Of a stretch of 64,000 nucleotides of DNA, positions 27,744 to 38,931 are shown piece after piece. The notes below the pieces were generated by a model. It had not been told where the DNA came from. It made no database searches and was given only the letters and a program-made list of their open reading frames with translations. Position numbers and translations under genes: made by a program. Source of the DNA: Alcaligenes sp. SDU_A2 (GTDB lineage Bacteria > Pseudomonadota > Gammaproteobacteria > Burkholderiales > Burkholderiaceae_B); assembly GCF_038237375.1 (NCBI RefSeq), contig NZ_CP151273.1, positions 2,914,001 to 2,978,000 of the forward strand. Direction: 5' to 3'. Every line of letters starts with the position of its first letter. Within the stretch, counting starts at the first letter, position 1.

Positions 27744-28640
27744 TCAAAGAAAAATCAAGGCCAGTATGCCCAGCACCAGCGCCCACTTGAGCACGTAATA
27801 CAAGGTTTCGTTCTTTTTCTTGATGGCCTTGCCAAAACGGCGCACCGCATAAACCACGCCAAAAATGCGATTGATGCCACCGGTGCGATCGCCTTCCTGG
27901 TTGGGCGCTGCCGCTGCGCGCAACAGGAATCCGCCTACCGTATGGTTAACAGCCTGCGCCCATCGGTAACGCATGGGGCGCTCGACGTCCGCAAATAAAA
28001 TAATGCGGTTCTGATCCGTCTTATTTTCGGCGTAGTGGATAAACGTCTCGTCAAACACCACAGCCTGGCCGTCGCGCCAGTAATAGTCCTGACCATCCAC
28101 ATTGATGTAGCAATCCGGACTATTGGGCGTCATCAAGCCCATGTGAAAACGCAGCGATCCCGCATAAGGGTCCCGATGGCGCGGCAAACGACTGCCTGGC
28201 GGCAATGATGCGAACATAGCCGCCTTGATGCTTGGAATATCTTTGAGCAGGCCGGTGGTGACCGGGCACAATTCACGGGCCGAAGGATGGTCGGCATCGT
28301 ACCATTTCAGGTAGAAGCGCTTCCAGCCGGTCTTGAAGAAAGAGTTGAAACCGGCATCGTTATATTTGTCCGACGCTTTGATATGACCTTCGCCAAACAA
28401 TTGCTCCGCCTCGGCGCGGATCTGGTCGCAGCGTTCGAGCAAAACTTTCAGCTCGGGAAAGTTCTGCAAATCCAGGTAAGGCTTGTTGGGCACCGCCGAA
28501 AAAGCGTACATAAAGCAATTGAGCGGCGCGGTAAACGTAGAATGATCCAGCACCTGACGGGAAAAACGATGACGTACTCGTCCCCGATAATGCACCACCA
28601 ATGTGCAGACGATGAACACGGCAAGAATGAACCACTTCAC
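27744..28640 (-). CDS. LpxO-like lipid A / aspartyl-asparaginyl beta-hydroxylase family enzyme, GTG start
   Basis: A 298-residue Fe(II)/2-oxoglutarate oxygenase. An N-terminal membrane helix (residues 2-16) is followed by the catalytic domain with RLPRHRDPYAGSLRFHMGL (iron ligands H and D) and IHYAENKTDQNRIILFADVERPM (distal H and the oxoglutarate-binding Arg); a second helix lies at the C-terminus (YYVLKWALVLGILALIF). The membrane anchors and motifs match LpxO, which adds a 2-hydroxyl to lipid A acyl chains. The GTG at 28640 was chosen because of the AGGAG 8 bases upstream; the ATG nearby is in another frame. Confidence 0.88.
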   Translation of the reverse strand: MKWFILAVFIVCTLVVHYRGRVRHRFSRQVLDHSTFTAPLNCFMYAFSAVPNKPYLDLQNFPELKVLLERCDQIRAEAEQLFGEGHIKASDKYNDAGFNSFFKTGWKRFYLKWYDADHPSARELCPVTTGLLKDIPSIKAAMFASLPPGSRLPRHRDPYAGSLRFHMGLMTPNSPDCYINVDGQDYYWRDGQAVVFDETFIHYAENKTDQNRIILFADVERPMRYRWAQAVNHTVGGFLLRAAAAPNQEGDRTGGINRIFGVVYAVRRFGKAIKKKNETLYYVLKWALVLGILALIFL

Positions 28641-28730
28641 GGCATGATCTCCTAGAAAACTCTCACGATCCGCAGACGCCCCGCTGCGATCCGCACACGA
28701 TGCGTTTTCGCCTTGAATGAGTCGGCAGCA

Positions 28731-28762
28731 AGAAAAAGGGCGCACCTGCGGGTGCGCCCTTC
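28731..28762 (-). terminator. Terminator of carAB operon
   Basis: The stem AGGGCGCACC/GGTGCGCCCT is followed by TTTTTC on the minus strand, 16 bp past the carB stop codon. Confidence 0.9.
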
Positions 28763-28777
28763 CAACCTTGATAAGCC

Positions 28778-31700
28778 TTATTGTTTCGCGAGCAAGGCGT
28801 GCAGCTCTTGCACTGCGTAAACTTTCAAGCCATCTCCGTGGCGCAGATACTGCAAGCCCTGAACCGCCGCCAATGCACCTGCAATCGTGGTGTAGTAAGC
28901 AAGATTAGCAGCCAGCGCGTGAGTACGGATTGTACGCGAGTCAACGATGGCATTGCGACGCTCCTCGACCGTATTGATGACCAGAGCGACTTCGCCGTTC
29001 TTGATCATGTCCACGATATGCGGGCGGCCTTCGGTCACTTTGTTGACCACCTGCACAGGCAAACCTGCCTGTTCGATAGCGGCGGCCGTGCCACGGGTAG
29101 CGACCACCTTGAAGCCCAAGGACACCAGGCCGCGGGCCACATCCACCGCTTGCGGCTTATCCTGGGCACGCACACTGATAAAGGCCAGACCACCTTCAGG
29201 CAAACGCACGCTGGCAGCCATCTGCGACTTTACAAAGGCTTCGGCGAACGATTCGCCCACGCCCATGACTTCGCCAGTGGACTTCATTTCCGGTCCCAGG
29301 ATGGTGTCCACGCCCGGGAACTTAACGAAGGGGAATACCGCTTCCTTGACGCTGTAGTAAGGCGGAGTGACTTCTTCGGTCACGCCCTGCTGAGCCAAGG
29401 TCTGGCCGGCCATGGCACGTGCGGCGATCTTGGCCAGTTGCAAGCCGGTAGCCTTGGAGACGAAAGGCACAGTGCGCGAAGCGCGTGGGTTGACTTCCAG
29501 CACGTAGACTTCGCCATCCTGGATAGCAAACTGCACGTTCATCAGGCCCTTGACGTTCAGGGCCTTGGCCATGAGTGCCGTCTGGCGCTTGATTTCGGCC
29601 ACGGTAGCATCGTCCAACGAGTAAGGAGGCAGACTGCAGGCAGAATCGCCCGAGTGCACGCCAGCCTGCTCGATGTGCTGCATGACGCCGCCCACGAATA
29701 CACGCTCACCATCGGCCAGGCAGTCCACGTCCACTTCGGTGGCGTTATTCAGGAAGTGATCCAGCAGCACAGGCGAGTCGTTACTGACCTTGACGGCTTC
29801 GCGCATGTAGCGCTCCAGGTCTTGCTGTTCGTGCACGATTTCCATGGCACGGCCACCCAGTACATAGCTGGGACGGACCACCAGTGGGTAGCCAATTTCG
29901 GATGCCAAGGCAATGGCTTCGCCTTCGGTGCGGGCCGTGCGGTTGGGCGGCTGACGCAGCCCCAGCTTGGTCAACAGCTTCTGAAAGCGTTCGCGGTCTT
30001 CGGCCACGTCGATGGATTCGGGGCTGGTGCCGATAATGGGCACGCCGTTGGCTTCCAGCGCACGAGCCAGCTTCAGAGGGGTTTGGCCACCGTACTGAAC
30101 GATGGTGCCAACCGGTTTTTCGATGTGGACAATTTCCAGCACGTCTTCCAGCGTCAGAGGCTCGAAGTACAGTCGGTCGGAAGTGTCGTAGTCGGTGGAA
30201 ACGGTTTCGGGGTTGCAGTTGACCATGATGGTTTCGTAACCATCTTCGCGCAATGCCAAGGCAGCATGTACGCAGCAGTAGTCAAACTCGATACCCTGAC
30301 CAATGCGATTGGGACCGCCGCCCAGGACGATGATCTTCTTTTTGTCCGTAGGATTGGATTCGCACTCTTCCTCGTAGGTGGAGTACATGTAGGCGGTATT
30401 GGTTGCAAACTCGGCCGCGCAGGTGTCCACGCGCTTGTACACGGGACGCACGTTAAGCTGATGACGCAGCTTGCGCACTTCCGATTCCACCGTGTCCAGC
30501 AGGAAAGCCAGACGACGGTCGGAAAAACCACGGCGCTTCAAGCCAAACAAAGTGTCGCGGTCCAGGTCGGCCAGCGTCTTTTGTTCCAGCGCCAGCTCGA
30601 TGTCCACGATTTCCTTGATTTGCGCCAGGAACCAGGGGTCGATCTTAGTCAGATTGTGTACTTCTTCCAGGCTGAAGCCCTGGGCAAACGCATCGCCTAC
30701 GTACCAGATACGCTCGGGACCGGGTTCGCCCAGTTCCACCTGCAGTTTTTCGCGGTCAGTGGTTTTCTGGTTCAAGCCGTCTACGCCCACTTCCAGACCG
30801 CGCAAGGCTTTCTGGAAGGATTCCTGGAACGTGCGGCCCATAGCCATGACTTCGCCCACGGACTTCATTTGGGTAGTCAGGCGGGAGTCGGCCTGGGGGA
30901 ACTTCTCGAAGGCAAAACGAGGTACTTTGGTGACCACGTAATCGATGCTGGGCTCGAACGAAGCCGGGGTTGCGCCGCCGGTGATCTCGTTGCGCAGCTC
31001 GTCCAGGGTATAGCCCACGGCCAGGCGCGCAGCCACCTTGGCAATAGGAAAGCCCGTTGCCTTGGAAGCCAGCGCCGAAGAACGCGACACACGTGGATTC
31101 ATCTCGATGACGATCATGCGGCCGTTATCGGGATTAACGGCAAACTGCACGTTCGAGCCGCCGGTATCCACGCCGATTTCGCGCAGCACGGCAATCGAGG
31201 CATTGCGCATGATCTGGTATTCGCGGTCGGTCAGGGTCTGGGCCGGTGCCACGGTGATCGAGTCGCCCGTGTGTACGCCCATCGGGTCCAGGTTCTCGAT
31301 GGAGCACACGATGATGCAGTTGTCGGCGCGGTCGCGCACGACTTCCATCTCGAACTCTTTCCAGCCCAACAGGGATTCTTCAATCAGCAATTCGTTCGTA
31401 GGCGAGGCTTCCAGGCCACGGCGGCAGATCGTCTCGAACTCTTCGGGATTGTAAGCAATGCCGCCGCCCGTGCCACCCAGCGTAAAGCTGGGGCGAATGA
31501 CAACGGGAAAGCCGGACGTGCCGATTTCTTCGGCAATGCGCTTTTGCACCGCCCAGGCTTCGTCCATGCTGTGGGCAACACCGGACTTGGCGGACTCCAG
31601 ACCGATGGAGGTCATGGCGTCTTTGAACTTCAGGCGGTCTTCGGCCTTTTCAATGGCGGCGGCATTGGCACCGATCAGCTCGACACCGAACTTCTCCAGC

Positions 31701-32020
31701 ACGCCGTACTTGGCCAGATCCAGAGCGCAATTGAGCGCAGTCTGCCCGCCCATCGTGGGCAGCAAGGCGTCGGGACGCTCTTTTTCAATGATTTTTTCGA
31801 CGGCTTGCCAGGTAATGGGCTCGATGTAGGTCACATCGGCCGTATCCGGGTCGGTCATGATGGTGGCCGGATTGCTGTTGACCAGCACGGTCCGATAACC
31901 TTCCGCCTTCAAGGCCTTGCACGCCTGAGCACCGGAATAGTCGAATTCGCAAGCCTGACCAATGATGATCGGGCCCGCGCCAATGATGAGAATACTTTTT
32001 ATGTCTGAACGCTTTGGCAT
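28778..32020 (-). CDS. carB: Carbamoyl-phosphate synthase large subunit
   Basis: The 1080-residue subunit makes carbamoyl phosphate from bicarbonate, ammonia and two ATP for pyrimidine and arginine synthesis. The two homologous ATP-grasp halves are clear: first [17 protein letters not shown] and later [17 protein letters not shown], both with [20 protein letters not shown] or [20 protein letters not shown]. The C-terminal allosteric MGS domain covers about residue 940 onward. It is full length. The 15-bp gap to carA indicates an operon. The long opposite-strand reading frame is a compositional shadow. Confidence 0.99.
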   Translation of the reverse strand: MPKRSDIKSILIIGAGPIIIGQACEFDYSGAQACKALKAEGYRTVLVNSNPATIMTDPDTADVTYIEPITWQAVEKIIEKERPDALLPTMGGQTALNCALDLAKYGVLEKFGVELIGANAAAIEKAEDRLKFKDAMTSIGLESAKSGVAHSMDEAWAVQKRIAEEIGTSGFPVVIRPSFTLGGTGGGIAYNPEEFETICRRGLEASPTNELLIEESLLGWKEFEMEVVRDRADNCIIVCSIENLDPMGVHTGDSITVAPAQTLTDREYQIMRNASIAVLREIGVDTGGSNVQFAVNPDNGRMIVIEMNPRVSRSSALASKATGFPIAKVAARLAVGYTLDELRNEITGGATPASFEPSIDYVVTKVPRFAFEKFPQADSRLTTQMKSVGEVMAMGRTFQESFQKALRGLEVGVDGLNQKTTDREKLQVELGEPGPERIWYVGDAFAQGFSLEEVHNLTKIDPWFLAQIKEIVDIELALEQKTLADLDRDTLFGLKRRGFSDRRLAFLLDTVESEVRKLRHQLNVRPVYKRVDTCAAEFATNTAYMYSTYEEECESNPTDKKKIIVLGGGPNRIGQGIEFDYCCVHAALALREDGYETIMVNCNPETVSTDYDTSDRLYFEPLTLEDVLEIVHIEKPVGTIVQYGGQTPLKLARALEANGVPIIGTSPESIDVAEDRERFQKLLTKLGLRQPPNRTARTEGEAIALASEIGYPLVVRPSYVLGGRAMEIVHEQQDLERYMREAVKVSNDSPVLLDHFLNNATEVDVDCLADGERVFVGGVMQHIEQAGVHSGDSACSLPPYSLDDATVAEIKRQTALMAKALNVKGLMNVQFAIQDGEVYVLEVNPRASRTVPFVSKATGLQLAKIAARAMAGQTLAQQGVTEEVTPPYYSVKEAVFPFVKFPGVDTILGPEMKSTGEVMGVGESFAEAFVKSQMAASVRLPEGGLAFISVRAQDKPQAVDVARGLVSLGFKVVATRGTAAAIEQAGLPVQVVNKVTEGRPHIVDMIKNGEVALVINTVEERRNAIVDSRTIRTHALAANLAYYTTIAGALAAVQGLQYLRHGDGLKVYAVQELHALLAKQ

Positions 32021-32035
32021 AGTGCGATAGTGATC

Positions 32036-33205
32036 TTACGCGGCTTTGTTGGCCTGGTGAGCAGCCATCAGGCTGATGAATTTGTCGAACAGCGAGGCGA
32101 TATCGCGCGGTCCGGGCGTGGCTTCAGGGTGACCCTGGAAGCAGAACGCGGGGCGATCCGTCAACTCGAAGCCCTGCAGGCTCTGGTCGAACAAAGAGAT
32201 ATGCGTGACCTTGGCATTGGCTGGCAAGGTATCGGCGTCCACCGCAAAGCCGTGGTTCTGGCTGGTAATGAACACTCGACCACTGGCCAGTTCCTGCACA
32301 GGGTGATTGGCGCCGTGATGGCCGTTCTTCATCTTGAGCGTCTTGGCACCGACGGCCAGGCCCAGGATCTGATGGCCCAAGCAAATACCAAAGACGGGCA
32401 GCTTGCGCTCCAACAGGCCGCGACACGCTTCGATGGCGTAATCGCAAGGCTCTGGGTCACCAGGGCCGTTGGACAAAAATACGCCATCGGGCTGATAGGC
32501 CAGCACATCGGCCAGCGGCGTCTTGGCGGGCACCACGGTGACCTTGCAACCACGGTCGGCCATCAGGCGCAAGATATTGGCCTTGACGCCGAAGTCGTAG
32601 GCCACCACGTGAAAGCGGCCGGTTTCCGGCTGGCTAAAGCCCTGACCCAGCTCCCAAGAGCCTTCGGTCCAGTCGTGAGGCTGGCTGGTAGAGACGACCT
32701 GGGCCAGATCCTGGCCTTGCATGCCCTTGAAAGAGCGGGCCAGTTCCAACGCGCGCTCGGCATCGTCGCCGACCATGATGCAGGCACCCAAAGAGCCTTT
32801 TTCGCGCAGAATGCGCGTCAGCTTGCGGGTATCGACACCGGAGATGGCAACCACGCCCTGCGACTTCAGGTAGTCGGGCAGGGACTGGGTGGAGCGGAAG
32901 TTGGACAGGCGGGAGGGACAGTCACGAACGACAAGCCCGGCAGCGTGGGCTTTGGTGGATTCGGAGTCCTCTGGATTGACACCGGTATTACCGATGTGCG
33001 GATAGGTAAGCGTAACAATTTGACCGCTGTAGCTTGGGTCGGTCAGGATTTCCTGATAACCCGTCATGGCTGTATTGAAAACGATTTCAGCAACACAGTG
33101 CCCCTCGGCACCGATTGATACCCCTTTGAATAGGGTTCCATCCGCCAGGGCTAGGACAGCACTAGTGATAGTGCGGGACTCCTCAGGAAATAAAGACGGC
33201 AGCAC
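32036..33205 (-). CDS. carA: Carbamoyl-phosphate synthase small subunit, GTG start
   Basis: The 389-residue glutaminase subunit supplies ammonia to CarB. The N-terminal domain begins [27 protein letters not shown]. The class I amidotransferase domain has nucleophile Cys in [16 protein letters not shown], and the catalytic His/Glu in [15 protein letters not shown]. The frame runs upstream, but GTG 33205 fits the family start and has a GGGG stretch 8 bases before it. It is divergent from the transaldolase gene; the 167-bp gap should hold its promoter, where no clear operator can be named. Confidence 0.95.
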   Translation of the reverse strand: MLPSLFPEESRTITSAVLALADGTLFKGVSIGAEGHCVAEIVFNTAMTGYQEILTDPSYSGQIVTLTYPHIGNTGVNPEDSESTKAHAAGLVVRDCPSRLSNFRSTQSLPDYLKSQGVVAISGVDTRKLTRILREKGSLGACIMVGDDAERALELARSFKGMQGQDLAQVVSTSQPHDWTEGSWELGQGFSQPETGRFHVVAYDFGVKANILRLMADRGCKVTVVPAKTPLADVLAYQPDGVFLSNGPGDPEPCDYAIEACRGLLERKLPVFGICLGHQILGLAVGAKTLKMKNGHHGANHPVQELASGRVFITSQNHGFAVDADTLPANAKVTHISLFDQSLQGFELTDRPAFCFQGHPEATPGPRDIASLFDKFISLMAAHQANKAA

Positions 33206-33372
33206 GTTAAAAACCCCGGTTCTGAAATTGACATTAAACCTTCTGATTATATGCTGAATACCCCTTGCTCCGGAAGTTAATCGGGAAAAACACTGAAAAA
33301 AGCGCGTTTTCCTACAAAATCGACTACAGTTGCCGATTGGTTTGATGGCTTTAAGATGGACTTGCAACAGAC

Positions 33373-34335
33373 ATGACAACTCAGCTTGAATCCCTGCGCC
33401 AGTACACCACCGTCGTGGCCGACACCGGCGATTTCCAGGCCATGCGCGCCTATCGCCCGACGGACGCAACCACCAACCCTTCCCTGATCCTGAAGGCTGT
33501 CCAGCAGCCCGCCTATCGTCCGCTGCTCGAGAGCGTCATTGCCGATCATCCGCACGCCAGCCTGGCCGAGACCAGCGACCTGCTTCTGGTGGCGTTCGGC
33601 CGTCAGATCCTGGACATCGTGCCCGGCCGCGTGTCCACCGAAGTCGATGCGCGCCTGTCCTTTGATACGCTGGCCAGCATCGAGCGCGCACGGCACATCA
33701 TTCAGCACTACGAGCGTGCCGGCGTAGACCGCGACCGCGTGCTGATCAAGCTGGCCTCCACCTGGGAAGGCATACAGGCGGCCCGCGCACTGCAGGCCGA
33801 AGGCATACGCTGCAATCTGACCCTGCTGTTCTGCCTGCCCCAGGCCATCGCCTGCGCCCAGGCCAAAGTCACGCTGATCTCCCCGTTCGTAGGGCGCATT
33901 TACGACTGGTTCAAGAAAAATGCCGGGGCCGACTGGAACGAGCAAGCCAATCAAGGCGAGAACGACCCCGGCGTACGTTCGGTGCGCGGCATCTACGAAT
34001 ACTACAAAACCTACGATATCCCCACGCAAGTCATGGGAGCCAGCTTTCGCAACATAGGCCAGATCCAGGCCTTGGCCGGCTGCGACCTGCTGACCATCAG
34101 CCCCGAACTGCTGAGCCAATTGGATGCAAGCCCAGGCGAACTGACCCCCGCGCTGACCGTCGAGCAGGCAAAAACCGTTGCCCCCGAATGGCGCGCCAGC
34201 AACGAAGTGGCTTTTCGTACCGAACTGAATCAGGACGCCATGGCCACCGAAAAGCTGGCTGAAGGCATACGCCTGTTCACTGCCGATGCAATCAAGCTGG
34301 ACGCTTTGATACAGCAAGCCCGCCAAACCGCCTGA
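33373..34335 (+). CDS. tal: Transaldolase
   Basis: The 320-residue pentose-phosphate enzyme moves a dihydroxyacetone unit between sugar phosphates. The Schiff-base lysine is in [19 protein letters not shown]. The N-terminal TVVADTGDF and [11 protein letters not shown] are TalB-type, and [10 protein letters not shown] is conserved. It is a stand-alone gene with a strong terminator. Confidence 0.98.
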   Translation: MTTQLESLRQYTTVVADTGDFQAMRAYRPTDATTNPSLILKAVQQPAYRPLLESVIADHPHASLAETSDLLLVAFGRQILDIVPGRVSTEVDARLSFDTLASIERARHIIQHYERAGVDRDRVLIKLASTWEGIQAARALQAEGIRCNLTLLFCLPQAIACAQAKVTLISPFVGRIYDWFKKNAGADWNEQANQGENDPGVRSVRGIYEYYKTYDIPTQVMGASFRNIGQIQALAGCDLLTISPELLSQLDASPGELTPALTVEQAKTVAPEWRASNEVAFRTELNQDAMATEKLAEGIRLFTADAIKLDALIQQARQTA

Positions 34336-34351
34336 CCCCCTTGCGGCCCCT

Positions 34352-34394
34352 ACAAAAACAGGCTGCATCAGCACGATACAGCCTGTTTTTGTGT
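34352..34394 (+). terminator. Terminator of transaldolase gene
   Basis: The stem ACAAAAACAGGCTG/CAGCCTGTTTTTGT surrounds a 13-base loop; T5 is part of the right arm. The remaining gap to 34604 holds nothing I recognise. Confidence 0.85.
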
Positions 34395-34604
34395 GGCATG
34401 CGCACCCGCTATGCGGGCGGCCAAGAAACCCGGCACTCTCCCGGGCGGTGGAATTCCCCGAACCGCAGCTACTGTAAAAGCAACAATACCCCACCCAAAG
34501 ACCACGCGCACCGTAGCGATAAACAAAGCAAAACAGTAGAATCTCGCGCACTGCGCCGTGCCGCATTGGCCACGAGCAAACTCCGTTGCCCCTGACGCAT
34601 AAGA

Positions 34605-34958
34605 ATGTCCAAACACACGCCGGAAATCACCTTCTTTGGTGCCCTTCTCTTGAGCCTGACAAACAGCATTGCCGGCGCTTTTGGCCTGGGTCCCACACTG
34701 AGCTGGGCCACCGGCCACTCTTTCTGGGTCAGCGTCACCACGCCCCTGGCGTTTACGGGCATTGGTTTTTTGATTTTCTCTTGGATCAACTCACTGATGA
34801 GCAATCGCTCCGGCATGATCCTATATACCTTGAATCTGGTATTTGCCCCTTTCGGCTATGGCTTGCTGGGACTGCCTTATCTGCTGGGTCTGGCTCTGGC
34901 TATCGCACCCATGCCGCTTTATTTCGGCACCCGATGGCTGTCCGATCTATTCGAGTAA
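34605..34958 (+). CDS. Small membrane protein of unknown function
   Basis: A 117-residue protein with three or four predicted membrane segments (about residues 8-28, 40-63, 72-90 and 92-108). I recognise no family. The ribosome site is weak. Codon use matches neighbours and nothing overlaps on the other strand, so it is probably a real gene. It lies alone between transaldolase and the ABC transporter. The gap 34959-35163 shows no feature. Confidence 0.55.
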   Translation: MSKHTPEITFFGALLLSLTNSIAGAFGLGPTLSWATGHSFWVSVTTPLAFTGIGFLIFSWINSLMSNRSGMILYTLNLVFAPFGYGLLGLPYLLGLALAIAPMPLYFGTRWLSDLFE

Positions 34959-35163
34959 CCCTTTCTGAACGCCACCATTCACAACAGGACACTCTGCCTC
35001 TAGCCTGGCAAGCGCACACCAAACCGCCGGTCATGACGCATCCCTTATCGCAATGGATGGATACCCATCTGCTCGCACAGGGCCAGCCCATGACCGGCGG
35101 TAGGTTTGTTGATATACGCCTTGGCAAAAAAAACCGTTCTGCTTGATAGACCACGACGCAAAA

Positions 35164-35958
35164 TCAAAGCTTTTCTGTTTCGCCCCCCTTGGGCCGCCAG
35201 GCCAGCATGCGATCTTCAAACAAGCTGACCAAACCATCGAGCACCAAGGCAAACACGGTCAAGACCACGATACCGGCAAACACGGTATTAACGTCCAGCG
35301 TGCCTTCGGCCTGCAGGATCAGGTAGCCTACCCCGCTGGCCGAGCCCAGGTATTCACCCACCACAGCACCGACAAAGGCCAGACCGACCGACGTATGCAG
35401 GCTGGAAAACACCCAGCTGGTTGCCGAAGGGATATAGACATGACGCAATAATTGGCGACGGCTGGCACCCAACATGCGGGCATTGTCCAGCAAGGTCGTA
35501 CTGACTTCGCGCACGCCCTGGTACACATTGAAAAAGACAATGAAAAACACCAGCGTCACGGCCAGCGCCACCTTGGACCAGATCCCCAAGCCAAACCACA
35601 TGCCAAAAATCGGAGCCAGAATCACGCGCGGCATGGAGTTGGCTGCGGTGATGTAGGGGTCCAGCAAAGCAGCCGCCCGGGGCGACAGACCCAGCCACAA
35701 ACCGCAAGCCAGCCCTGCAACAGTACCAATCACAAAAGCCAGCAGGGTTTCGGTCAGGGTCACGCCCAGATGCTGGTAGATATCGCCATTGGTCACGAAC
35801 CAGGCCCAGATGACCTTGACCACGTCCAATGGTCGTCCGAAAAAGAACGCCACCTTGGGGTCCAGGGTGAAGAAATGCCAGGCCGCCAAAATAAGGGCCA
35901 ACAGCAGGATTTGCCAGACGCGCAAAGTCAGGCGGGAACGATGAGTAGAAGTGGACAT
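35164..35958 (-). CDS. ABC transporter permease (NitT/TauT type)
   Basis: A 264-residue permease with six helices. The first is about 15-33, and the BPD-type coupling loop contains LDNARMLGASRRQLLRHVYIPSA. It matches SsuC/TauC/NrtB-like permeases. ATG 35958, directly behind the ATPase stop codon, was chosen; ATG 35982 would overlap that gene and add eight residues. Together with the ATPase and binding protein upstream it forms one importer. Confidence 0.9.
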   Translation of the reverse strand: MSTSTHRSRLTLRVWQILLLALILAAWHFFTLDPKVAFFFGRPLDVVKVIWAWFVTNGDIYQHLGVTLTETLLAFVIGTVAGLACGLWLGLSPRAAALLDPYITAANSMPRVILAPIFGMWFGLGIWSKVALAVTLVFFIVFFNVYQGVREVSTTLLDNARMLGASRRQLLRHVYIPSATSWVFSSLHTSVGLAFVGAVVGEYLGSASGVGYLILQAEGTLDVNTVFAGIVVLTVFALVLDGLVSLFEDRMLAWRPKGGETEKL

Positions 35959-35959
35959 A

Positions 35960-36766
35960 TCAGGCGCGCTTTTGTTGGGCATAGCCCTTCAAGACTTCGT
36001 CGCGCAGCACGGCCCAGATGGCCGAGTGCAGTTCGACAAAGCGAGGCTGGTTGCGGACTTCGGCCACATCGCGAGGACGCGGCAGATCGATGTGAAATTC
36101 GCCGATAGGGCGCGTGCCCGGACCGGCCGAGAGCACCACTACGCGATCGCTCATGGCGATGGCTTCGTCCAGGTCATGGGTAATGAACAAGACCGCCTTG
36201 CGCTGCGCCATCCAGATATCCAGCACCTCATTTTCCATCAGTTGCCGGGTCTGAACATCCAGGGCGGAAAACGGCTCATCCATCAGGATGATGTCCGGGT
36301 CGCGAATCAAGGTCTGCGCCAGCATGACGCGTTTACGCATGCCGCCCGACATCTGGTGAGGATAGCGATCGCCAAAACCGCCCAGACCGACCCGCTTGAG
36401 CCAGTCCTGGGCGCGGGCGCGGGCCTCGTCCTGCGGCACGCCGGCGAACTCCAGGCCGGCCATGACGTTGGATTCGGCGCTGCGCCAAGGCATCAAGGCC
36501 TCGCCCTGGAACATATAACCAGCACGTTGATTGACGCCCTGCAGATCCTGGCCAAACACGCGCACCTGACCAGCCGAAGGGGCCAGCAAGCCGGCCCCCA
36601 CATTGAGCAAGGTGGACTTGCCGCAGCCGGTGGGACCGACCACGGACACGAACTCGCCCGGCGCAACCGTCAGACTGGCATCGCGCACCGCCGTATACGA
36701 ACCCTTGCCGTCGCGCGAGGCAAAGACACAGCTGACCTTATCAAGAGAGAGCGCGGCTTCAGACAT
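35960..36766 (-). CDS. ABC transporter ATP-binding protein (NitT/TauT type)
   Basis: A 268-residue ATPase: Walker A GPTGCGKST, a QGEALMPWRS Q loop, signature MSGGMRKRV, Walker B IILMDEP and ITHDLDEA. The order and the MSGGM signature are typical of SsuB/TauB-family ATPases. Its start overlaps the end of the binding protein gene by 8 bases. Confidence 0.93.
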   Translation of the reverse strand: MSEAALSLDKVSCVFASRDGKGSYTAVRDASLTVAPGEFVSVVGPTGCGKSTLLNVGAGLLAPSAGQVRVFGQDLQGVNQRAGYMFQGEALMPWRSAESNVMAGLEFAGVPQDEARARAQDWLKRVGLGGFGDRYPHQMSGGMRKRVMLAQTLIRDPDIILMDEPFSALDVQTRQLMENEVLDIWMAQRKAVLFITHDLDEAIAMSDRVVVLSAGPGTRPIGEFHIDLPRPRDVAEVRNQPRFVELHSAIWAVLRDEVLKGYAQQKRA

Positions 36767-37799
36767 TGGGATACTTCTTATTGGCCTGATCGGCATAATC
36801 GTTGGTGAAAATTTTCCCCGTATCGATCTTGGCCGCATCCAGATTGGGCACGAAAGCAGCCAAGGCATTGAGCGCCGTGGCCGGGCCATCCGCATCCACC
36901 CGGCCATCGGGCGAAAGCGACTCTTTATTGGCCTGCAGGCACTGCTTGTACAGTTCAACATCGCCCAGCAGATAAGAAGCCGGCACGGTTTTGGCAATGG
37001 TATCGGCGTCGTTGGCCTGTATCCACTTGTCGGCGCGCACGATGGCATTGGCCAAGGCCTGGGCCGTCTTGGGATTTTTATCTAAGAACTCCTGCGAGGC
37101 ATACAGGCAGGCCGACGGCATATTGCCGCCGAAAATCTTTTTGGTATCGGCCACTGTACGCGTGTCGGCAATAATCTGAATGGCGTCATCCTTGACCAGC
37201 GTACCGATGACCGGGTCCAGATTGGCCATGGCATCCACCTGCCCGGTGCGCATCGCCGTTACCGCGCCCGCACCTGCGCCAACGCCGATAAACGCCACAT
37301 CCGATGGTTTAAGGCCATGCTGCTCCAGGAAGAAGTTGACCATCATATTGGTCGAAGAGCCCGGCGCGGTGACTCCGATTTTCTTGCCCTTCAGATCAGC
37401 CGGACTCTTGTAGTCGGGCATGGTTTTCTTGGAAACGGCCAAGACAATGGCCGGAGCCCGCCCCTGTTGAACAAAAGCGCGATAAAACTGCCCTTTGGAC
37501 TGCAAATTAATGGTGTGCTCGAACGCACCCGAAACCACATCGGCGCTGCCGCCCACCACCGCCTGCAAAGCCTTGGAGCCACCGGCGAAATCCGCCACCT
37601 TGACCTCCAGGCCCTCATCGTTGAAAAACCCCTTGGCTTCCGCAATCGACAGCGGCAGATAATAAATCAACGCCTTGCCACCCACGGCAATGGTAAGGTT
37701 TTTTTTCTCCAGCTCTTGTGCCCGCCCCAGGGACGGCAGAGACATGGCCAGACCGGACACACCGGCCAGCTTGAGCATATGACGACGTGTGAGTGTCAT
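36759..37799 (-). CDS. ABC transporter substrate-binding protein (NMT1/SsuA-like), possible Tat signal
   Basis: A 346-residue periplasmic protein. The N-terminus MTLTRRHMLKLAGVSGLAMSL has a twin arginine before a short hydrophobic stretch and a cut site near GRAQ. NLTIAVGGKALIYYLPLSIAEAKGFFNDEGLEVKVADF and GGSADVVSGAFEH follow the NMT1/TauA/SsuA pattern. Substrates in this family include sulfonates, nitrate, taurine and thiamine precursors; the sequence does not decide which. The ATG at 37799 has GAGGAG upstream, and it is the first gene of the transporter operon. Confidence 0.9.
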   Translation of the reverse strand: MTLTRRHMLKLAGVSGLAMSLPSLGRAQELEKKNLTIAVGGKALIYYLPLSIAEAKGFFNDEGLEVKVADFAGGSKALQAVVGGSADVVSGAFEHTINLQSKGQFYRAFVQQGRAPAIVLAVSKKTMPDYKSPADLKGKKIGVTAPGSSTNMMVNFFLEQHGLKPSDVAFIGVGAGAGAVTAMRTGQVDAMANLDPVIGTLVKDDAIQIIADTRTVADTKKIFGGNMPSACLYASQEFLDKNPKTAQALANAIVRADKWIQANDADTIAKTVPASYLLGDVELYKQCLQANKESLSPDGRVDADGPATALNALAAFVPNLDAAKIDTGKIFTNDYADQANKKYPNV

Positions 37800-37954
37800 G
37801 GAAATCTCCTCCTGTTGTTGTAGTCTTAAGTAAAAGCTTAATACTTATACTACCAAAAGGAGTGCTTCCGGCGACGATACGCCCAAATGACCGCAGAAAG
37901 GGTATGCAGCAAACGAACGGTGCGGCTGTCATAGACAACAGCGCATACCGGGCG

Positions 37955-38566
37955 CTACGTGGCGCGTCGCTCCATCAAGGCCCAGGCAATCGTACCGGGG
38001 TCCACATATTCCAATTCGCTGCCGGCCGGCACGCCGCGCGCCAAACGGGTTACTTTCAAACCCTGGCTACCTAACATTTCAGCCAGATGATGGGCCGTGG
38101 TTTCCCCTTCGGCCGTAAAGTTGGTGGCCAGAATCACTTCCTGCACCAAACCGTCGCCAGCCCGCTCCAGCAAGCGATCAAATTGCAGGGCATCGGGCCC
38201 TATGCCCTCCAACGGCGTCAAACGCCCCATCAGCACGTAGTACAGGCCACGATAGCCGTGGGTAGCCTCGATCATGTTCTGATCGGCGGGCGTTTCCACC
38301 ACGCACAGCAAGGCCGGATCACGACGCGGATTGGAACAGGTTTCGCAGATTTCCAACACCGTAAAACCATTGCAGCGTCGGCAATGGCGCAAAGTCTGGG
38401 TGGCTTGCTCCAACGCGCGGCTAAGCTGATCCGCCCCCACCAGATCGTGCTGCAACAAGTGATAGGCCATACGCCGGGCGCTGCGCTCACCCACACCCGG
38501 CAAGCGGCGCAGCGCCTGGATCAGAACCCGAAGCGGCTCGGGTTCGGCAATCTGCGGCTCGTTCAT
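37955..38566 (-). CDS. recR: Recombination protein RecR
   Basis: A 203-residue protein of the RecFOR gap-repair pathway. The helix-hairpin-helix [20 protein letters not shown] is at the N-terminus. The zinc site is [16 protein letters not shown], followed by the Toprim domain with [14 protein letters not shown] and [17 protein letters not shown]. The start at 38566 overlaps the last base of ybaB. The order dnaX-ybaB-recR is widely conserved. Confidence 0.97.
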   Translation of the reverse strand: MNEPQIAEPEPLRVLIQALRRLPGVGERSARRMAYHLLQHDLVGADQLSRALEQATQTLRHCRRCNGFTVLEICETCSNPRRDPALLCVVETPADQNMIEATHGYRGLYYVLMGRLTPLEGIGPDALQFDRLLERAGDGLVQEVILATNFTAEGETTAHHLAEMLGSQGLKVTRLARGVPAGSELEYVDPGTIAWALMERRAT

Positions 38567-38892
38567 CAGAAAGGAAATTTCATGCCGGGAGGTAAAGGCA
38601 AGCCTGCGGTCACGCCAGCCATTTTTTCCTGCGAGGTCGTTTCGACCTTGCGCTGGGCATCGTTGAATGCGGCGGCGATCAAATCTTCCAGCATATCTTT
38701 GTCGTCTTCCAGCAGGCTGGGGTCGATAGAGACGCGGCGCACATCGTGACGGCAATTCATGATGACCTTGACCAGACCGCCACCCGACACGCCTTCGACT
38801 TCGATATCGGCCAGGGCTTCCTGCGCCTTCTTCATGTTTTCCTGCATTTGCTGCGCCTGACGCATCAAGCCGGCAATCTGACCTTTCATCAT
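38566..38892 (-). CDS. ybaB: YbaB/EbfC family nucleoid-associated protein
   Basis: A 108-residue DNA-binding dimer found between dnaX and recR in most bacteria. [38 protein letters not shown] is the family N-terminal helix and strand. A second ATG (38889) directly follows the first. Confidence 0.95.
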   Translation of the reverse strand: MMKGQIAGLMRQAQQMQENMKKAQEALADIEVEGVSGGGLVKVIMNCRHDVRRVSIDPSLLEDDKDMLEDLIAAAFNDAQRKVETTSQEKMAGVTAGLPLPPGMKFPF

Positions 38893-38931
38893 GGTGTCAT
38901 TTCCTGAAAAAATAAGTTGAACACGGGTCGC

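Noticed and set aside
28781-32008. 1075-codon open frame on the strand opposite carB
   Set aside because: It mirrors carB over its whole length; the high G+C third positions of carB keep the opposite frame open. No domain is recognisable and CarB is certain.
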